Assembly: GCA_000421045.1 (NCBI GenBank)
Contig: ATWC01000003.1
Coordinates: 94,108 to 158,107, forward strand
Direction of reading: 5' to 3'
Length of the DNA: 64,000 nucleotides
Origin: Lachnospiraceae bacterium NK4A179
GTDB taxonomy: Bacteria; Bacillota; Clostridia; Lachnospirales; Lachnospiraceae
Shown here: in pieces, positions 30,418 to 38,915 of the stretch
Position numbering within the stretch: position 1 is the first letter of the stretch
Layout of the letters: every line of letters begins with the position of its first letter
Position numbers and translations under genes: made by a program
The notes under the pieces: generated by a model
The model's database searches: none
Seen by the model: only the letters and a program-made list of their open reading frames with translations
Told to the model about the DNA's origin: nothing

Positions 30418-31287
30418 ATGTCATTTACCGGTGATATCAAAAAAGAAATACTGGGTCATGAAAATGCGGCAAGGCACTGCCTCCTGGCAGAGACGGCCGC
30501 ATATCTTTCGTGTTTGGGAAATCTGGATGACGGTAAACTTTCTATCGTGCCTGAAAATGATCAGGTTTCGGAAAGGATAGCATCACTGTTTTTTAAACTG
30601 TACGGGGTAAAGAGCTTTGAGATAACGGATGAAACAAAGCGTCTTGAAATACTTCATTCTGTCAAAATGACTGAGGGTATAGGTGATACGGTATCAGCGG
30701 TGCTCCTTAAGATGAGCTGCTGCAGAAGGGCAGCGCTTACCGCATGGTTTATGTGCATGGGATCGATAAGCGATCCAAAGAAGAATTACCACTGCGAATT
30801 TGCCTGCAGGAGTGAGGCTCAGGCACAGCAGATAATAGAATTGCTTTCGGACTTTGATGTGAGCGCTCACAGCATGATCAGGAAAGGAAGAAGCGTTGTT
30901 TACATCAAGGAGAGCGAGAGCATAGCAGAGCTTTTAAATATCGTAGGTGCACATGTAGCACTGATGGATCTTGAGAATCTGCGCATAGAGAAGGAACTGC
31001 GAAACGATGTGAACCGTGCCGTCAACTGCGATACAGCCAATGCCAGAAAGCTTGCCGATGCCTCGTCAAGACAGATCGAAGATATAAGGCTTTTAATGGA
31101 TAACGGAGCATTTGCATCCCTTCCCGACGGACTTAAGGAGATAGCATCCGTAAGGCTTGAGAATCCTTATGTTTCGCTTGAAGAACTGGGAAAGCTCTTA
31201 GATCAGCCGATAGGCAAATCCGGGGTTAACCACAGATTAAGAAAGCTGTCCGAGGCTGCCGATAAGCTCAGAAAAGGGGACTCATAA
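30418..31287 (+). CDS. whiA: DNA-binding protein WhiA
   Basis: A conserved Gram-positive regulator linked to cell division and, in actinobacteria, sporulation. The protein has 289 residues. The N-terminal part (MSFTGDIKKEILGHENAARH, then CCRRAALTAWFMCMGSISDP) is the LAGLIDADG-like fold. The C-terminal helix-turn-helix includes LENPYVSLEELGKLLDQPI, followed by GKSGVNHRLRKLSEAA. The start at 30418 is 1 bp after the acyltransferase stop; a longer frame inside that gene is rejected. It ends the long plus-strand run and overlaps the convergent TraX gene by 6 bp. Confidence 0.95.
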   Translation: MSFTGDIKKEILGHENAARHCLLAETAAYLSCLGNLDDGKLSIVPENDQVSERIASLFFKLYGVKSFEITDETKRLEILHSVKMTEGIGDTVSAVLLKMSCCRRAALTAWFMCMGSISDPKKNYHCEFACRSEAQAQQIIELLSDFDVSAHSMIRKGRSVVYIKESESIAELLNIVGAHVALMDLENLRIEKELRNDVNRAVNCDTANARKLADASSRQIEDIRLLMDNGAFASLPDGLKEIASVRLENPYVSLEELGKLLDQPIGKSGVNHRLRKLSEAADKLRKGDS

Positions 31288-32019
31288 AAGGAATACTACT
31301 ATCAGCCCAAAGATCAACAGATGAGCGGGGTAGTAGAAATAAAAGAAATATTTGAGCTTACTTCCTTTGGTCCCGTTATAAAGTGCTATTGGCCATATGG
31401 CTATAAAGGCGAAGAGTTCCGAAGGCGACGAGATGAGGAGTATCGAGCAGGTTACGAGCATTGCCACGATACGGTTTTTCCTGAAAAGCCATGCGGCACA
31501 TATTGCCAGTACTCCTACAAAAGAATAGTCGGTACGAAGGAAAAATGCCGCCACTGAAGCAGCTACCGTGAGCAATATGTATGAGACCCATCGTAAGGCG
31601 GGTTTTTCTGTTTTTTTATCCACTTCCTTCATAATGGCTATGGCGGCTACGGAAAGAGCCAGTGTAAAAAAGACATTCTGATCCTTTGGGAAAAAGAATG
31701 AATCATTATTTGCCATATCAAAAGGTATCTCTGAGATCAGGGCAAAGACAGACAGTCTTGCCAGATATTTCCAGATGTTCCTGGTGTAGCGGCAGCCTTC
31801 CGTAATGAGAAAGATATAAATGGGAAAGGCTATGCGCCCGATCAGGCGCATTATAATGTATAAGGATTTGTATTCCGGGTGAATGATAAAATCATTTGAA
31901 AGGGCATGATACATGACGGATGCGGCCACATGATCAATGGTCATCGTGATGATCGCTATCCACTTGAGAAAATCTCCTGTGAGTCCTGTTTTTTTTGCTT
32001 GTGAATTATCCTGTGACAT
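31282..32019 (-). CDS. TraX-family membrane protein
   Basis: A polytopic membrane protein of about 245 residues resembling the TraX family, named for a protein that acetylates F-pilin; chromosomal relatives are common in Clostridia and of unknown function. The N-terminus, LTGDFLKWIAIITMTIDHVA, is typical, and GRIAFPIYIFLITEG is a further family segment. About seven helices follow. The start is placed at the ATG at 32019 because earlier codons give no family similarity. No clear ribosome site is seen. It overlaps whiA tail-to-tail by 6 bp. Confidence 0.88.
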   Translation of the reverse strand: MSQDNSQAKKTGLTGDFLKWIAIITMTIDHVAASVMYHALSNDFIIHPEYKSLYIIMRLIGRIAFPIYIFLITEGCRYTRNIWKYLARLSVFALISEIPFDMANNDSFFFPKDQNVFFTLALSVAAIAIMKEVDKKTEKPALRWVSYILLTVAASVAAFFLRTDYSFVGVLAICAAWLFRKNRIVAMLVTCSILLISSPSELFAFIAIWPIALYNGTKGSKLKYFFYFYYPAHLLIFGLIVVFLL

Positions 32020-32080
32020 ATTGAAAAATGTAATGAATTGCTCTGTTTGTTTCCGAAACTCCCTAATTATACTACAAAAT

Positions 32081-32105
32081 AAAAAAAGCTCCCATAAAAA
32101 GGGAG
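32081..32105 (-). terminator. Minus-strand intrinsic terminator
   Basis: Read on the minus strand, CTCCC (complement of 32101-32105) pairs with GGGAG (complement of 32089-32093), followed by C and seven T residues. It would stop transcripts coming from higher coordinates, upstream of the TraX gene. No gene is known there, which hints at a small RNA. Confidence 0.6.
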
Positions 32106-32106
32106 G

Positions 32107-32137
32107 ATGCCGGGCAGATTGCGGATCTGCCCGGCAT
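32107..32137. other. Strong hairpin in the TraX-GNAT intergenic region
   Basis: A 13-bp perfect stem, ATGCCGGGCAGAT against ATCTGCCCGGCAT, with a 5-nt loop. On the minus strand it directly precedes the terminator at 32081-32105, so the two may act together. The rest of 32138-32356 is AT-rich. A GTTATGTAAC palindrome at 32310-32319 lies 38 bp before the GNAT gene. I see no coding sequence in it. Confidence 0.6.
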
Positions 32138-32356
32138 AAAATTATGAAAAAGTTTGATGTTTTCTCACTGGGTACCGAAAGTTGTTTGCTGTTTTCCTTT
32201 CGATGGTTAAATATTACGGTACAAAAATGGAGAAACATTGTGTAGAAAATAAACGTTACTAAAACAAAATGTTAACAAATTATGAATGTACATATATGTT
32301 GTATACAGTGTTATGTAACCCACAATTTTGAAGTTATTTGGTAAAATATTTTTGTT

Positions 32357-33115
32357 ATGAAAAAGCTTATCCACAGTCTTGAATATGACGGGAAAAAATA
32401 TGATCTGATGCTTTCCGATGAGCCTGATCATATAAGAGACTGTCTGAAAAAGAATATTCCCGTTATAGCTCTTACGGTAAACGGAAGAGGGGACCTTGGT
32501 TTTGCACCGTGGGCTGCCGAATCGGAGGAGAGCCTTCTGTCGGATGTTCCATATATGGAGAATGTGATAATGAGGAGCGTGGGGATACCGGAGACGGTAT
32601 GTATGACGGAGCGGCTTCAGATACGTGAGCTTTGCACGGGGGATGCATTAAACGTAAGAAGGCTTTTTGATGATGCCTCAGACGGAGGATTCATCTCACC
32701 CTGGAAGGGAAGTGCCGATGAAACAGCCGCACTGCTTAAGGAATATCACCGCTATTATTATGACATGTACGGTTACGGTTATTACGGCATCGAGCTTAAA
32801 GGTAAGAAAGAGCTTATCGGGATAGCAGGTTTTAAAGGCATTTCTGAAGAAGAATTTGAACAGAAAAAACAGGATAAGGCGCTTGTTTTTAAAGAAATAA
32901 AAACCGGAACGGCGGACCGTTCCGATAATATGCTTGAGATGGGATATATAATAGCAGCACCCTTTCGCAGAAAAGGTTATGCAGCCGAAGCGGTAGGTGC
33001 ATTGCTTGCCATGGAAAACGTAAGCGGATATAGCGTATATGCATTCTCAGATGCTAAGAATCCCGAAGGAAAGGGTTTCTTACTTGCGCAGGATCCTGGC
33101 CTTCATATCTCTTAA
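32357..33115 (+). CDS. GNAT-family N-acetyltransferase with an extra N-terminal domain
   Basis: A cytoplasmic protein of 252 residues. The GNAT fold occupies about 80-250: MTERLQIRELCTGDALNVRRL, then GIAGFKG, then the acetyl-CoA loop MGYIIAAPFRRKGYAAEAVG. This pattern resembles RimJ/RimL-type enzymes. The first 75 residues (LMLSDEPDHIRDCLKKNIPV and following) form a small alpha/beta domain that I do not recognise. The acceptor is unknown. There is no clear ribosome site before the ATG. The 3' end overlaps the convergent PP-loop gene by 36 bp. Confidence 0.82.
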   Translation: MKKLIHSLEYDGKKYDLMLSDEPDHIRDCLKKNIPVIALTVNGRGDLGFAPWAAESEESLLSDVPYMENVIMRSVGIPETVCMTERLQIRELCTGDALNVRRLFDDASDGGFISPWKGSADETAALLKEYHRYYYDMYGYGYYGIELKGKKELIGIAGFKGISEEEFEQKKQDKALVFKEIKTGTADRSDNMLEMGYIIAAPFRRKGYAAEAVGALLAMENVSGYSVYAFSDAKNPEGKGFLLAQDPGLHIS

Positions 33116-33967
33116 TTTATATCTCCATTCCGGAAGGCTCTTGTATTCTTTATACCTGGCAAGTGCTGCTTCGGAAAACTGAGCGGTATCACCGTTTTCT
33201 ATGCGTTTGCGGCAGTTGTCACATACGCCGCAGAGTTCATAATCCGTCGGCCGTTCACAGTTCTTTGTAAGTTCATATCTCTTTTTTGAAGCCTCATCAA
33301 AGAAATCCAGAAGGTTTTCTTCAAAATATGATTTGCATGGATTGCAGCAGCCGCAGGGCTTTCCATCAACAGGAGTAAAGCAGAACCATATCATTTTTAC
33401 TGCCTCATCAAGGCCCTTTTCATGCAGGTCTTTTATCTCTTCCTGCTTTGTCATATCCCAGGTAACCGAGAACATGATGTTTCCAAAAAGCGTGTTCAGA
33501 TCCTTATGTGACTTTTCGGTATCGACTTTATAGAACTCGTAACCGTTCTCCTGCTGCTTCTTAAGCGCTCCGTATTTCAGAACGACTTTTTTTACCTTGC
33601 CTTCGGGAGAGTTTGTCGCGGATATCAGTATGCCTTCGTGTCCGTGCTCAACCGCATATCTCTGGAGCCAGTCATACTGTCTGCCGAGCTTGAGTTTTGA
33701 GGTGATGCGGTAATAGGCATCGGTGATCTTGTTGTTCTTAGCGATCCTGTCAGTCTCATCAATGATGAGAGGAAGTATGACAGCCCTGGTGCGGCTGTCG
33801 TTTTTAACGTATTCGAGGATATCGTTTATTGCCTTTAATTCAAACTGCTCGGATGCTCTTTTATCTTTCAGATATATGGGCTGTATATTGATCTCATAAC
33901 GGGAATAATATAAAACCGAGTAGGAGGAATCGAGTCCGCCGGTAAGGAATATATTAAGAGTATCCAT
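33080..33967 (-). CDS. PP-loop ATP pyrophosphatase-like protein (QueC/asparagine-synthase-like)
   Basis: A cytoplasmic protein of 295 residues. NIFLTGGLDSSYSVLYYS at the N-terminus is a PP-loop (usually SGGxDS; here TGGLDSS), which adenylates a substrate. The C-terminal half has cysteine clusters CGCCNPC and CGVCDNC that probably bind zinc or an iron-sulfur cluster. The combination resembles QueC-like or tRNA-thiolation enzymes, but no other queuosine genes are near. The start at 33967 follows AAGG by 9 bp. The substrate is unknown. Confidence 0.75.
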   Translation of the reverse strand: MDTLNIFLTGGLDSSYSVLYYSRYEINIQPIYLKDKRASEQFELKAINDILEYVKNDSRTRAVILPLIIDETDRIAKNNKITDAYYRITSKLKLGRQYDWLQRYAVEHGHEGILISATNSPEGKVKKVVLKYGALKKQQENGYEFYKVDTEKSHKDLNTLFGNIMFSVTWDMTKQEEIKDLHEKGLDEAVKMIWFCFTPVDGKPCGCCNPCKSYFEENLLDFFDEASKKRYELTKNCERPTDYELCGVCDNCRKRIENGDTAQFSEAALARYKEYKSLPEWRYKLRDMKARILRK

Positions 33968-34108
33968 CAGATAAGCCTTTCTTTGTTCAGAAATTGTACC
34001 GCGTTTCATTATAACACATAGCCGCATCAAGTCGACATAACATTGAAATAATGATAAAATATGCGTTGATTGGGCTGATTTAGGAATACAGGATCATTAA
34101 AGTTAAAG

Positions 34109-35707
34109 ATGAAGAAAAGAACAGAAGAATTTCCCATAGACAGTTCCGTTCTCGCTGACTTCATCCGGGTCAATGAAAAACTCTGGAATGAAGATCACGG
34201 GGCAGGCGGTGATATATATATAAATCTTTCCATGGTCAGGATGCAGGTGGGCTGGATATTACCCAAGATCATGTTTGCAAAGGGACTGCAGGCAAAGAAT
34301 GGCGGAGATGTCATAGCGATCACCTGGAGAGAGAATCCGTCTTTAACTTCATTTCTTGCATCCTTCGGTATAAAGCACTACTGCATAGAGACAGAAAACA
34401 GCAGACATCCTGTCATGCTTGCAAAGGCAGGCATAAAAACTCTGTCTGTCATCCTTTCATCGAAGACAGGTGAAGGTCTTCAGAAGATGTATATAGACGG
34501 CATTGCGGCGGGAAGATCCATTTATGAGGATATCATAAGGACTTCCGATCTTTCGACGATCCGGGATATACGTACGGGACTGTGCATTAAAAAAACAGCT
34601 CACATTCTCTGGATGTTCTATTCCCTTGATCAGTATCTGAAAAAGCATAAGCCGGCATATGAGATATGTGATGACTGCGCCTATCATGAGGCGATGCAGT
34701 CTGCGCTCTTTGATAAGCACGGAGCAAAGGTCTACAACTGCAGCGGTTCAGGTATCAGACCTGTTGCGATAAAGAAAAACGGTATGCCAATGAGAGTTGC
34801 CGAGGTGATGAACGGTAATCTCAAGCGTTGCATAAATGAACTTGATAAGAGTTATGAAGAAGAAGCCGTGCGCATCCTTGAAGAGAGGTTTGCGGGAAAG
34901 AACGGCAGGAATATAGACAGGGGTGCTTTCAGCAATAAGGCGGTATTGAACAAAGAAGAGTTCATAGAGCGCTTTAAGTTGGATCCTTCGAAGAAGACGG
35001 TTGTCATCATGGCGCATACATTCACGGATGCCGTTTACAATTACGGTGAGTATTATTTCCGTGACTATTATGACTGGACGGAAGAGACGCTTATCATGGC
35101 AGCAGCCGATACAAAAGTAAACTGGGTGCTTAAACCTCATCCCACAAGGAAAGCCTACCATGAAAATACCGATTCGATAGAAGCGCTGTTCAACAGATAT
35201 GCGCGTGAAGGCATGGCGATACTTGATGACAGTATAAGTGCCGAGAGCATAAAGAATATCGCTGATGTGATAGTTACCATAGGCGGCAATGCGGGCGCAG
35301 AGTTCGCATGCTTAGGTGTACCGGTTGTTATTGTGGGAAAGCCTTATTACAGCGGACTTGGATATACGATAGAGCCGGCTTCACTTTCAGAGTACAAGGA
35401 AGTGCTTGAGAAAGCTGATGAGATAGCTCCGTTAACTGATGCTCAGATAAGTACTGCAAGAAAGGCATTTGCATGGAGAGGCAGCAAGCGTCTTAAGGCT
35501 GTGACCGAACGTTTTTCGGATGAGTTTAGCAAAGAAGTGAGCGGCAGATACAAGAAGATGTATGACAGCATGGCGCTTCAGTTTTTTGAAAGTAACAAAG
35601 GAACCCGGGATTACAACTCGGACCTGCTTAAGTATGTGACGGAGTATTTCTCCGGACATGATCCGAAGGAATGTGATTACTTCGTAACAGGCAGAGATTT
35701 AAGTTAA
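34109..35707 (+). CDS. Capsule-polysaccharide-type glycosyltransferase
   Basis: A cytoplasmic protein of 532 residues with a GT-B-like outline. VVIMAHTFTDA (about residue 300) opens the second half. VNWVLKPHPTRKAYHENTD carries the KPHP motif of capsule KpsS/KpsC-type and teichoic-acid-like transferases, and VIVTIGGNAGAEFACLGVPVV is a typical nucleotide-sugar-binding segment. It begins the main glycan cluster. The acceptor and donor are unknown. A weak ribosome site precedes the start. GT2-like gene 35726 follows after 18 bp. Confidence 0.78.
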   Translation: MKKRTEEFPIDSSVLADFIRVNEKLWNEDHGAGGDIYINLSMVRMQVGWILPKIMFAKGLQAKNGGDVIAITWRENPSLTSFLASFGIKHYCIETENSRHPVMLAKAGIKTLSVILSSKTGEGLQKMYIDGIAAGRSIYEDIIRTSDLSTIRDIRTGLCIKKTAHILWMFYSLDQYLKKHKPAYEICDDCAYHEAMQSALFDKHGAKVYNCSGSGIRPVAIKKNGMPMRVAEVMNGNLKRCINELDKSYEEEAVRILEERFAGKNGRNIDRGAFSNKAVLNKEEFIERFKLDPSKKTVVIMAHTFTDAVYNYGEYYFRDYYDWTEETLIMAAADTKVNWVLKPHPTRKAYHENTDSIEALFNRYAREGMAILDDSISAESIKNIADVIVTIGGNAGAEFACLGVPVVIVGKPYYSGLGYTIEPASLSEYKEVLEKADEIAPLTDAQISTARKAFAWRGSKRLKAVTERFSDEFSKEVSGRYKKMYDSMALQFFESNKGTRDYNSDLLKYVTEYFSGHDPKECDYFVTGRDLS

Positions 35708-35725
35708 GCGGGAGGAGACAGTACA

Positions 35726-36856
35726 ATGCCCGGCGAGGAAAAATTTTATGATGTGCCTGTGGTCATGTTTGTATATAAAAGACCTGACCTTACAAGAAAG
35801 AGCTTTGAAGCCATAAGGCATATCAGACCTTCTAAACTGTATATAGTATGTGATGGCCCGAAAACAAAGAAAGATGAGGCTGCCGTTAAAGAAGTAAGAG
35901 ATTTTCTGGATACTGCAGTTGACTGGCCCTGCGAGGTACACAGGGATTATGCCACGCGCAACATGGGGCTGCGTTACAGGATACCGTCCGGCATAAAGCA
36001 TGTGTTTGAGACAGAGGACAGAGCTGTATTCGTTGAAGATGACATAGAAGGATCCGATGAATTCTTCCGTTTCTGTCGTGAGATGCTCGAGCATTATAAG
36101 GATGATGAACAGGTCATGATGGTGGCAGGAACGAATATACTTCCGGATCATCCGACATTCGGCGATTATGACATATGCTTTTCATGCTTTTCTCATATTT
36201 GGGGCTGGGCTTCATGGAAGAGAGCGTGGGAAACATATGATACCAACATGTTATCCTGGCCGAAGCTTAGAAAAGACCGTACGCTCGAGAAGAATGTATT
36301 CAACAAAAAAGGATATGCATTCTATAAATGGATATTTGATGACCTTCAGTATCAGTGGTACAACTCATGGGGATACATATGGCTTTATCATATGCTCTCG
36401 CATGGCGGTATGGGTATAGTTCCAAAAAAGAACCTTGTGAATAACATAGGCATGGGTAATGCTGACGGTGAACACCCTGATGAAAATGATGAGCGCGTAG
36501 ATTATGTGAGCAGTCTTCCGAAAGGTGTGATGTCGGATGAATACAGACTTCCACCTGAAATAGTAAGGAATACTGTATTTGATGAAGAGTTTCAGGATAA
36601 ATATGTGCTGCCGGGACTTAAGCCGCTTGAAGCAGCAAAGAGATCGGTGCGCACATATCTTAATCACAAAGCGTTTTTGACTGTATGTGAAATGGAAAAG
36701 GACGCAGAGTATTTTAATAAATATATTCCGGATGAAAAGAAACTGTCGCCGGAAGAGATCAAATGGAATGACGGTGAGAAGTACCGTCAGATAGACGGAA
36801 AAACAATGCGCAGGGATGCCGCAGCCTACAGGAAATATAAAAAGAAACATAAATAA
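35726..36856 (+). CDS. GT-A-fold glycosyltransferase (HlpA-like)
   Basis: A cytoplasmic glycosyltransferase of 376 residues. It starts with PVVMFVYKRPDLTRKSFEAI and has FVEDDIEGSDEFFRFC with an Asp-Asp motif for metal-sugar binding, then SHIWGWASWKRAWETYD. These fit the GT-A enzymes sometimes annotated as hemolytic protein HlpA-like. GGAGG lies 10 bp before the ATG. The next gene begins 8 bp after its stop. The sugar is unknown. Confidence 0.85.
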   Translation: MPGEEKFYDVPVVMFVYKRPDLTRKSFEAIRHIRPSKLYIVCDGPKTKKDEAAVKEVRDFLDTAVDWPCEVHRDYATRNMGLRYRIPSGIKHVFETEDRAVFVEDDIEGSDEFFRFCREMLEHYKDDEQVMMVAGTNILPDHPTFGDYDICFSCFSHIWGWASWKRAWETYDTNMLSWPKLRKDRTLEKNVFNKKGYAFYKWIFDDLQYQWYNSWGYIWLYHMLSHGGMGIVPKKNLVNNIGMGNADGEHPDENDERVDYVSSLPKGVMSDEYRLPPEIVRNTVFDEEFQDKYVLPGLKPLEAAKRSVRTYLNHKAFLTVCEMEKDAEYFNKYIPDEKKLSPEEIKWNDGEKYRQIDGKTMRRDAAAYRKYKKKHK

Positions 36857-36864
36857 AAATATTA

Positions 36865-37842
36865 ATGAACAGCAGAACTTTTATAAAAGAACTGAAGGAA
36901 TACGGACCGGGACTTGTGATGAAGCATACGGTATCCAAAATAAAGGGTACCGAAGATGCGGAGCATGACTATATCATAAGTCTTCATAATCTCAGCACCG
37001 AAAAGGAGAAGGAAGAGGAGCTTGCGCATAACTTCCGTGAGGCGATGGGATATGATATGGATTTCAAAAATCCGTCTACTTTCTGTCAGAAGATATACTG
37101 GATGCGTCTTCACGGTGCGACAGACTTAAAGACCGTGTTTGCTGACAAGTATCTTATGCGGGATTATGTTGAAGAGAAACTTGGAAAAGGATATACGGTA
37201 GGTCTTCTCGGAGTCTGGGACAGATTTGATGATATAGATTTTGATAAGCTCCCTGACAGCTTTGTTCTCAAGGCAAATCACGGATGCGGATACAACATTA
37301 TAGTAAAAGATAAAAATTCTTTTGATAAAAAAGCTGCAAAGAAAAAGATGGATAAATGGATGAAGACGGACTACGCTCTCATCCATCTGGAGATGCAGTA
37401 TTACAAGATCCCCAGAAAGATCATTGCCGAAGAATATATAGATCAGATGGGTGATGAAGGCTCACTTTATGATTACAAGATACATTGCTTCGGAGGAGTG
37501 CCACTGTTCTGTCAGGTAATAGGCGACAGGGGTGTGGGCGGAAGCAAAGGAAAACAGGCATTTTACGATATGGACTGGAAGCCGGAGAATTTTTCTCTCG
37601 GCAATTATCCTCCGTTTGAAAAGGAGATAGAAAAGCCTGCAGCCTGGGAAGAGATGAAAAACTGTGCTGTAAAACTCAGTGCTCCGGTTGACTATGTGCG
37701 CGTTGATATGTACGAGATAGACGGGAAAGTATATATCGGTGAACTTACATGCACACCTGCAGGCGGCAATTTTCCAAAGATGGAGCCGCGTGAAACTGAT
37801 AAGCTGCTTGGAGAAAAGATAAAGCTTCAGGAGATGGCCTGA
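36865..37842 (+). CDS. TupA-like ATP-grasp protein
   Basis: A cytoplasmic protein of 325 residues of the TupA-like ATP-grasp family, named from teichuronopeptide synthesis in alkaliphilic Bacillus. Family segments are TFCQKIYWMRLHG, FADKYLMRDYVEEKLGKGY, SFVLKANHGCGYNIIV (the nucleotide-binding lysine and Gly-rich loop) and VRVDMYEIDGKVYIGELTCTP near the C-terminus. It may ligate an amino acid or acid to a sugar nucleotide or glycan. The next gene starts at its last base (37842). The function is inferred from the family. Confidence 0.85.
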   Translation: MNSRTFIKELKEYGPGLVMKHTVSKIKGTEDAEHDYIISLHNLSTEKEKEEELAHNFREAMGYDMDFKNPSTFCQKIYWMRLHGATDLKTVFADKYLMRDYVEEKLGKGYTVGLLGVWDRFDDIDFDKLPDSFVLKANHGCGYNIIVKDKNSFDKKAAKKKMDKWMKTDYALIHLEMQYYKIPRKIIAEEYIDQMGDEGSLYDYKIHCFGGVPLFCQVIGDRGVGGSKGKQAFYDMDWKPENFSLGNYPPFEKEIEKPAAWEEMKNCAVKLSAPVDYVRVDMYEIDGKVYIGELTCTPAGGNFPKMEPRETDKLLGEKIKLQEMA

Positions 37843-38915
37843 TGGGCAGATGGAAACCGAGCCGGGCGTACAGACATGATTACGCAGGCATTATCGATAA
37901 ACTGCTTTATAAGATAAACCATAAGATAAGGAAGTCTGAAAAATTCAGAAATATGGTACTTCCTTTATATGCTTCCTACAGGCACAGGAATCACAAGCCT
38001 GATCCCGGGAAAACCGGTGATCTGTATATGACCGAAGAGCAGACAAAGGTTACGGGTTTCGGTCATGGTTTCGGAAGCTGGAGAGCGGGATATATAAACG
38101 CCTGTGAACTGGGACTTAAGTATGCCTACACAGAGCTTGTTTCAGAAAAGTGGGAAAAGACACTGGGCTTAGGACATGGCGAAACAAGAGCCGGAGACCT
38201 GTTAGCAAAGGGCTACAAAAAAGTGCGTCTTCCCTTTTATGACATGAATCACGAAGACAGCAAAGCTTTCATCAGTCAGATAATAGAGTCATATGCGGAT
38301 GAAAAAGTTGTTTTCTACAACATAATCGAGCAGAGGAATTCTCTTGTAAGTGATCAGATAGGAAACGAATTCATCAGAAAAAAATTCTGGTCATCTCCTG
38401 CAAGAGATGAAGACAAAGTCGTATATGATGAGGGCAAGTTCAGCATAGCGCTTCACATAAGGCGCGGTGATGTTGCTGAAAGTGTTGCGGCCGGCAGAAA
38501 AGATCTGCTCGGTATGTGGCTTGATAATTCATACTATGTGAAGCTTCTTGACCTGATACTTGGTATTACAGGTGAAGAAAAAACAGAAGTTTATGTTTTT
38601 TCGGAAGGGAAAGAAAGCGATTTCCCTGAATTTGAAAAGTATGGAAATATCAAATATGTACTTAACGGATCTCCGCAGGAAGCATTTATAAATCTCTGCT
38701 ATGCGGACCTCCTGATAACCGCTTCAAGCTCTTTCTCAAGAGAAGCGGGAGATATAAACAAAAATCCAAAGCTTGCCACCGATAAACAAAAAGGATATCC
38801 ACGTAACGGTGAATGGCTTTTGGTCCATGAAGACGGCAGTCTTTATGACGGATGCGAAGAGGCACTGGAAAACTATCTTAAGAGCGTAGAGATAAAAAAT
38901 GAAAAAAACGGATAA
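37842..38915 (+). CDS. Fucosyltransferase-like glycosyltransferase
   Basis: A cytoplasmic protein of 357 residues. IALHIRRGDVAESVAAG (about 200-217) is the GDP-fucose-binding HxRRxD motif shared by GT11, GT23 and related fucosyltransferases. ADLLITASSSFSREAGDI near the C-terminus is a second typical acceptor-side motif. The N-terminus is basic. It overlaps the ATP-grasp gene by 1 bp and the following GT2 gene by 17 bp. Fucose is likely but not certain. Confidence 0.75.
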   Translation: MGRWKPSRAYRHDYAGIIDKLLYKINHKIRKSEKFRNMVLPLYASYRHRNHKPDPGKTGDLYMTEEQTKVTGFGHGFGSWRAGYINACELGLKYAYTELVSEKWEKTLGLGHGETRAGDLLAKGYKKVRLPFYDMNHEDSKAFISQIIESYADEKVVFYNIIEQRNSLVSDQIGNEFIRKKFWSSPARDEDKVVYDEGKFSIALHIRRGDVAESVAAGRKDLLGMWLDNSYYVKLLDLILGITGEEKTEVYVFSEGKESDFPEFEKYGNIKYVLNGSPQEAFINLCYADLLITASSSFSREAGDINKNPKLATDKQKGYPRNGEWLLVHEDGSLYDGCEEALENYLKSVEIKNEKNG

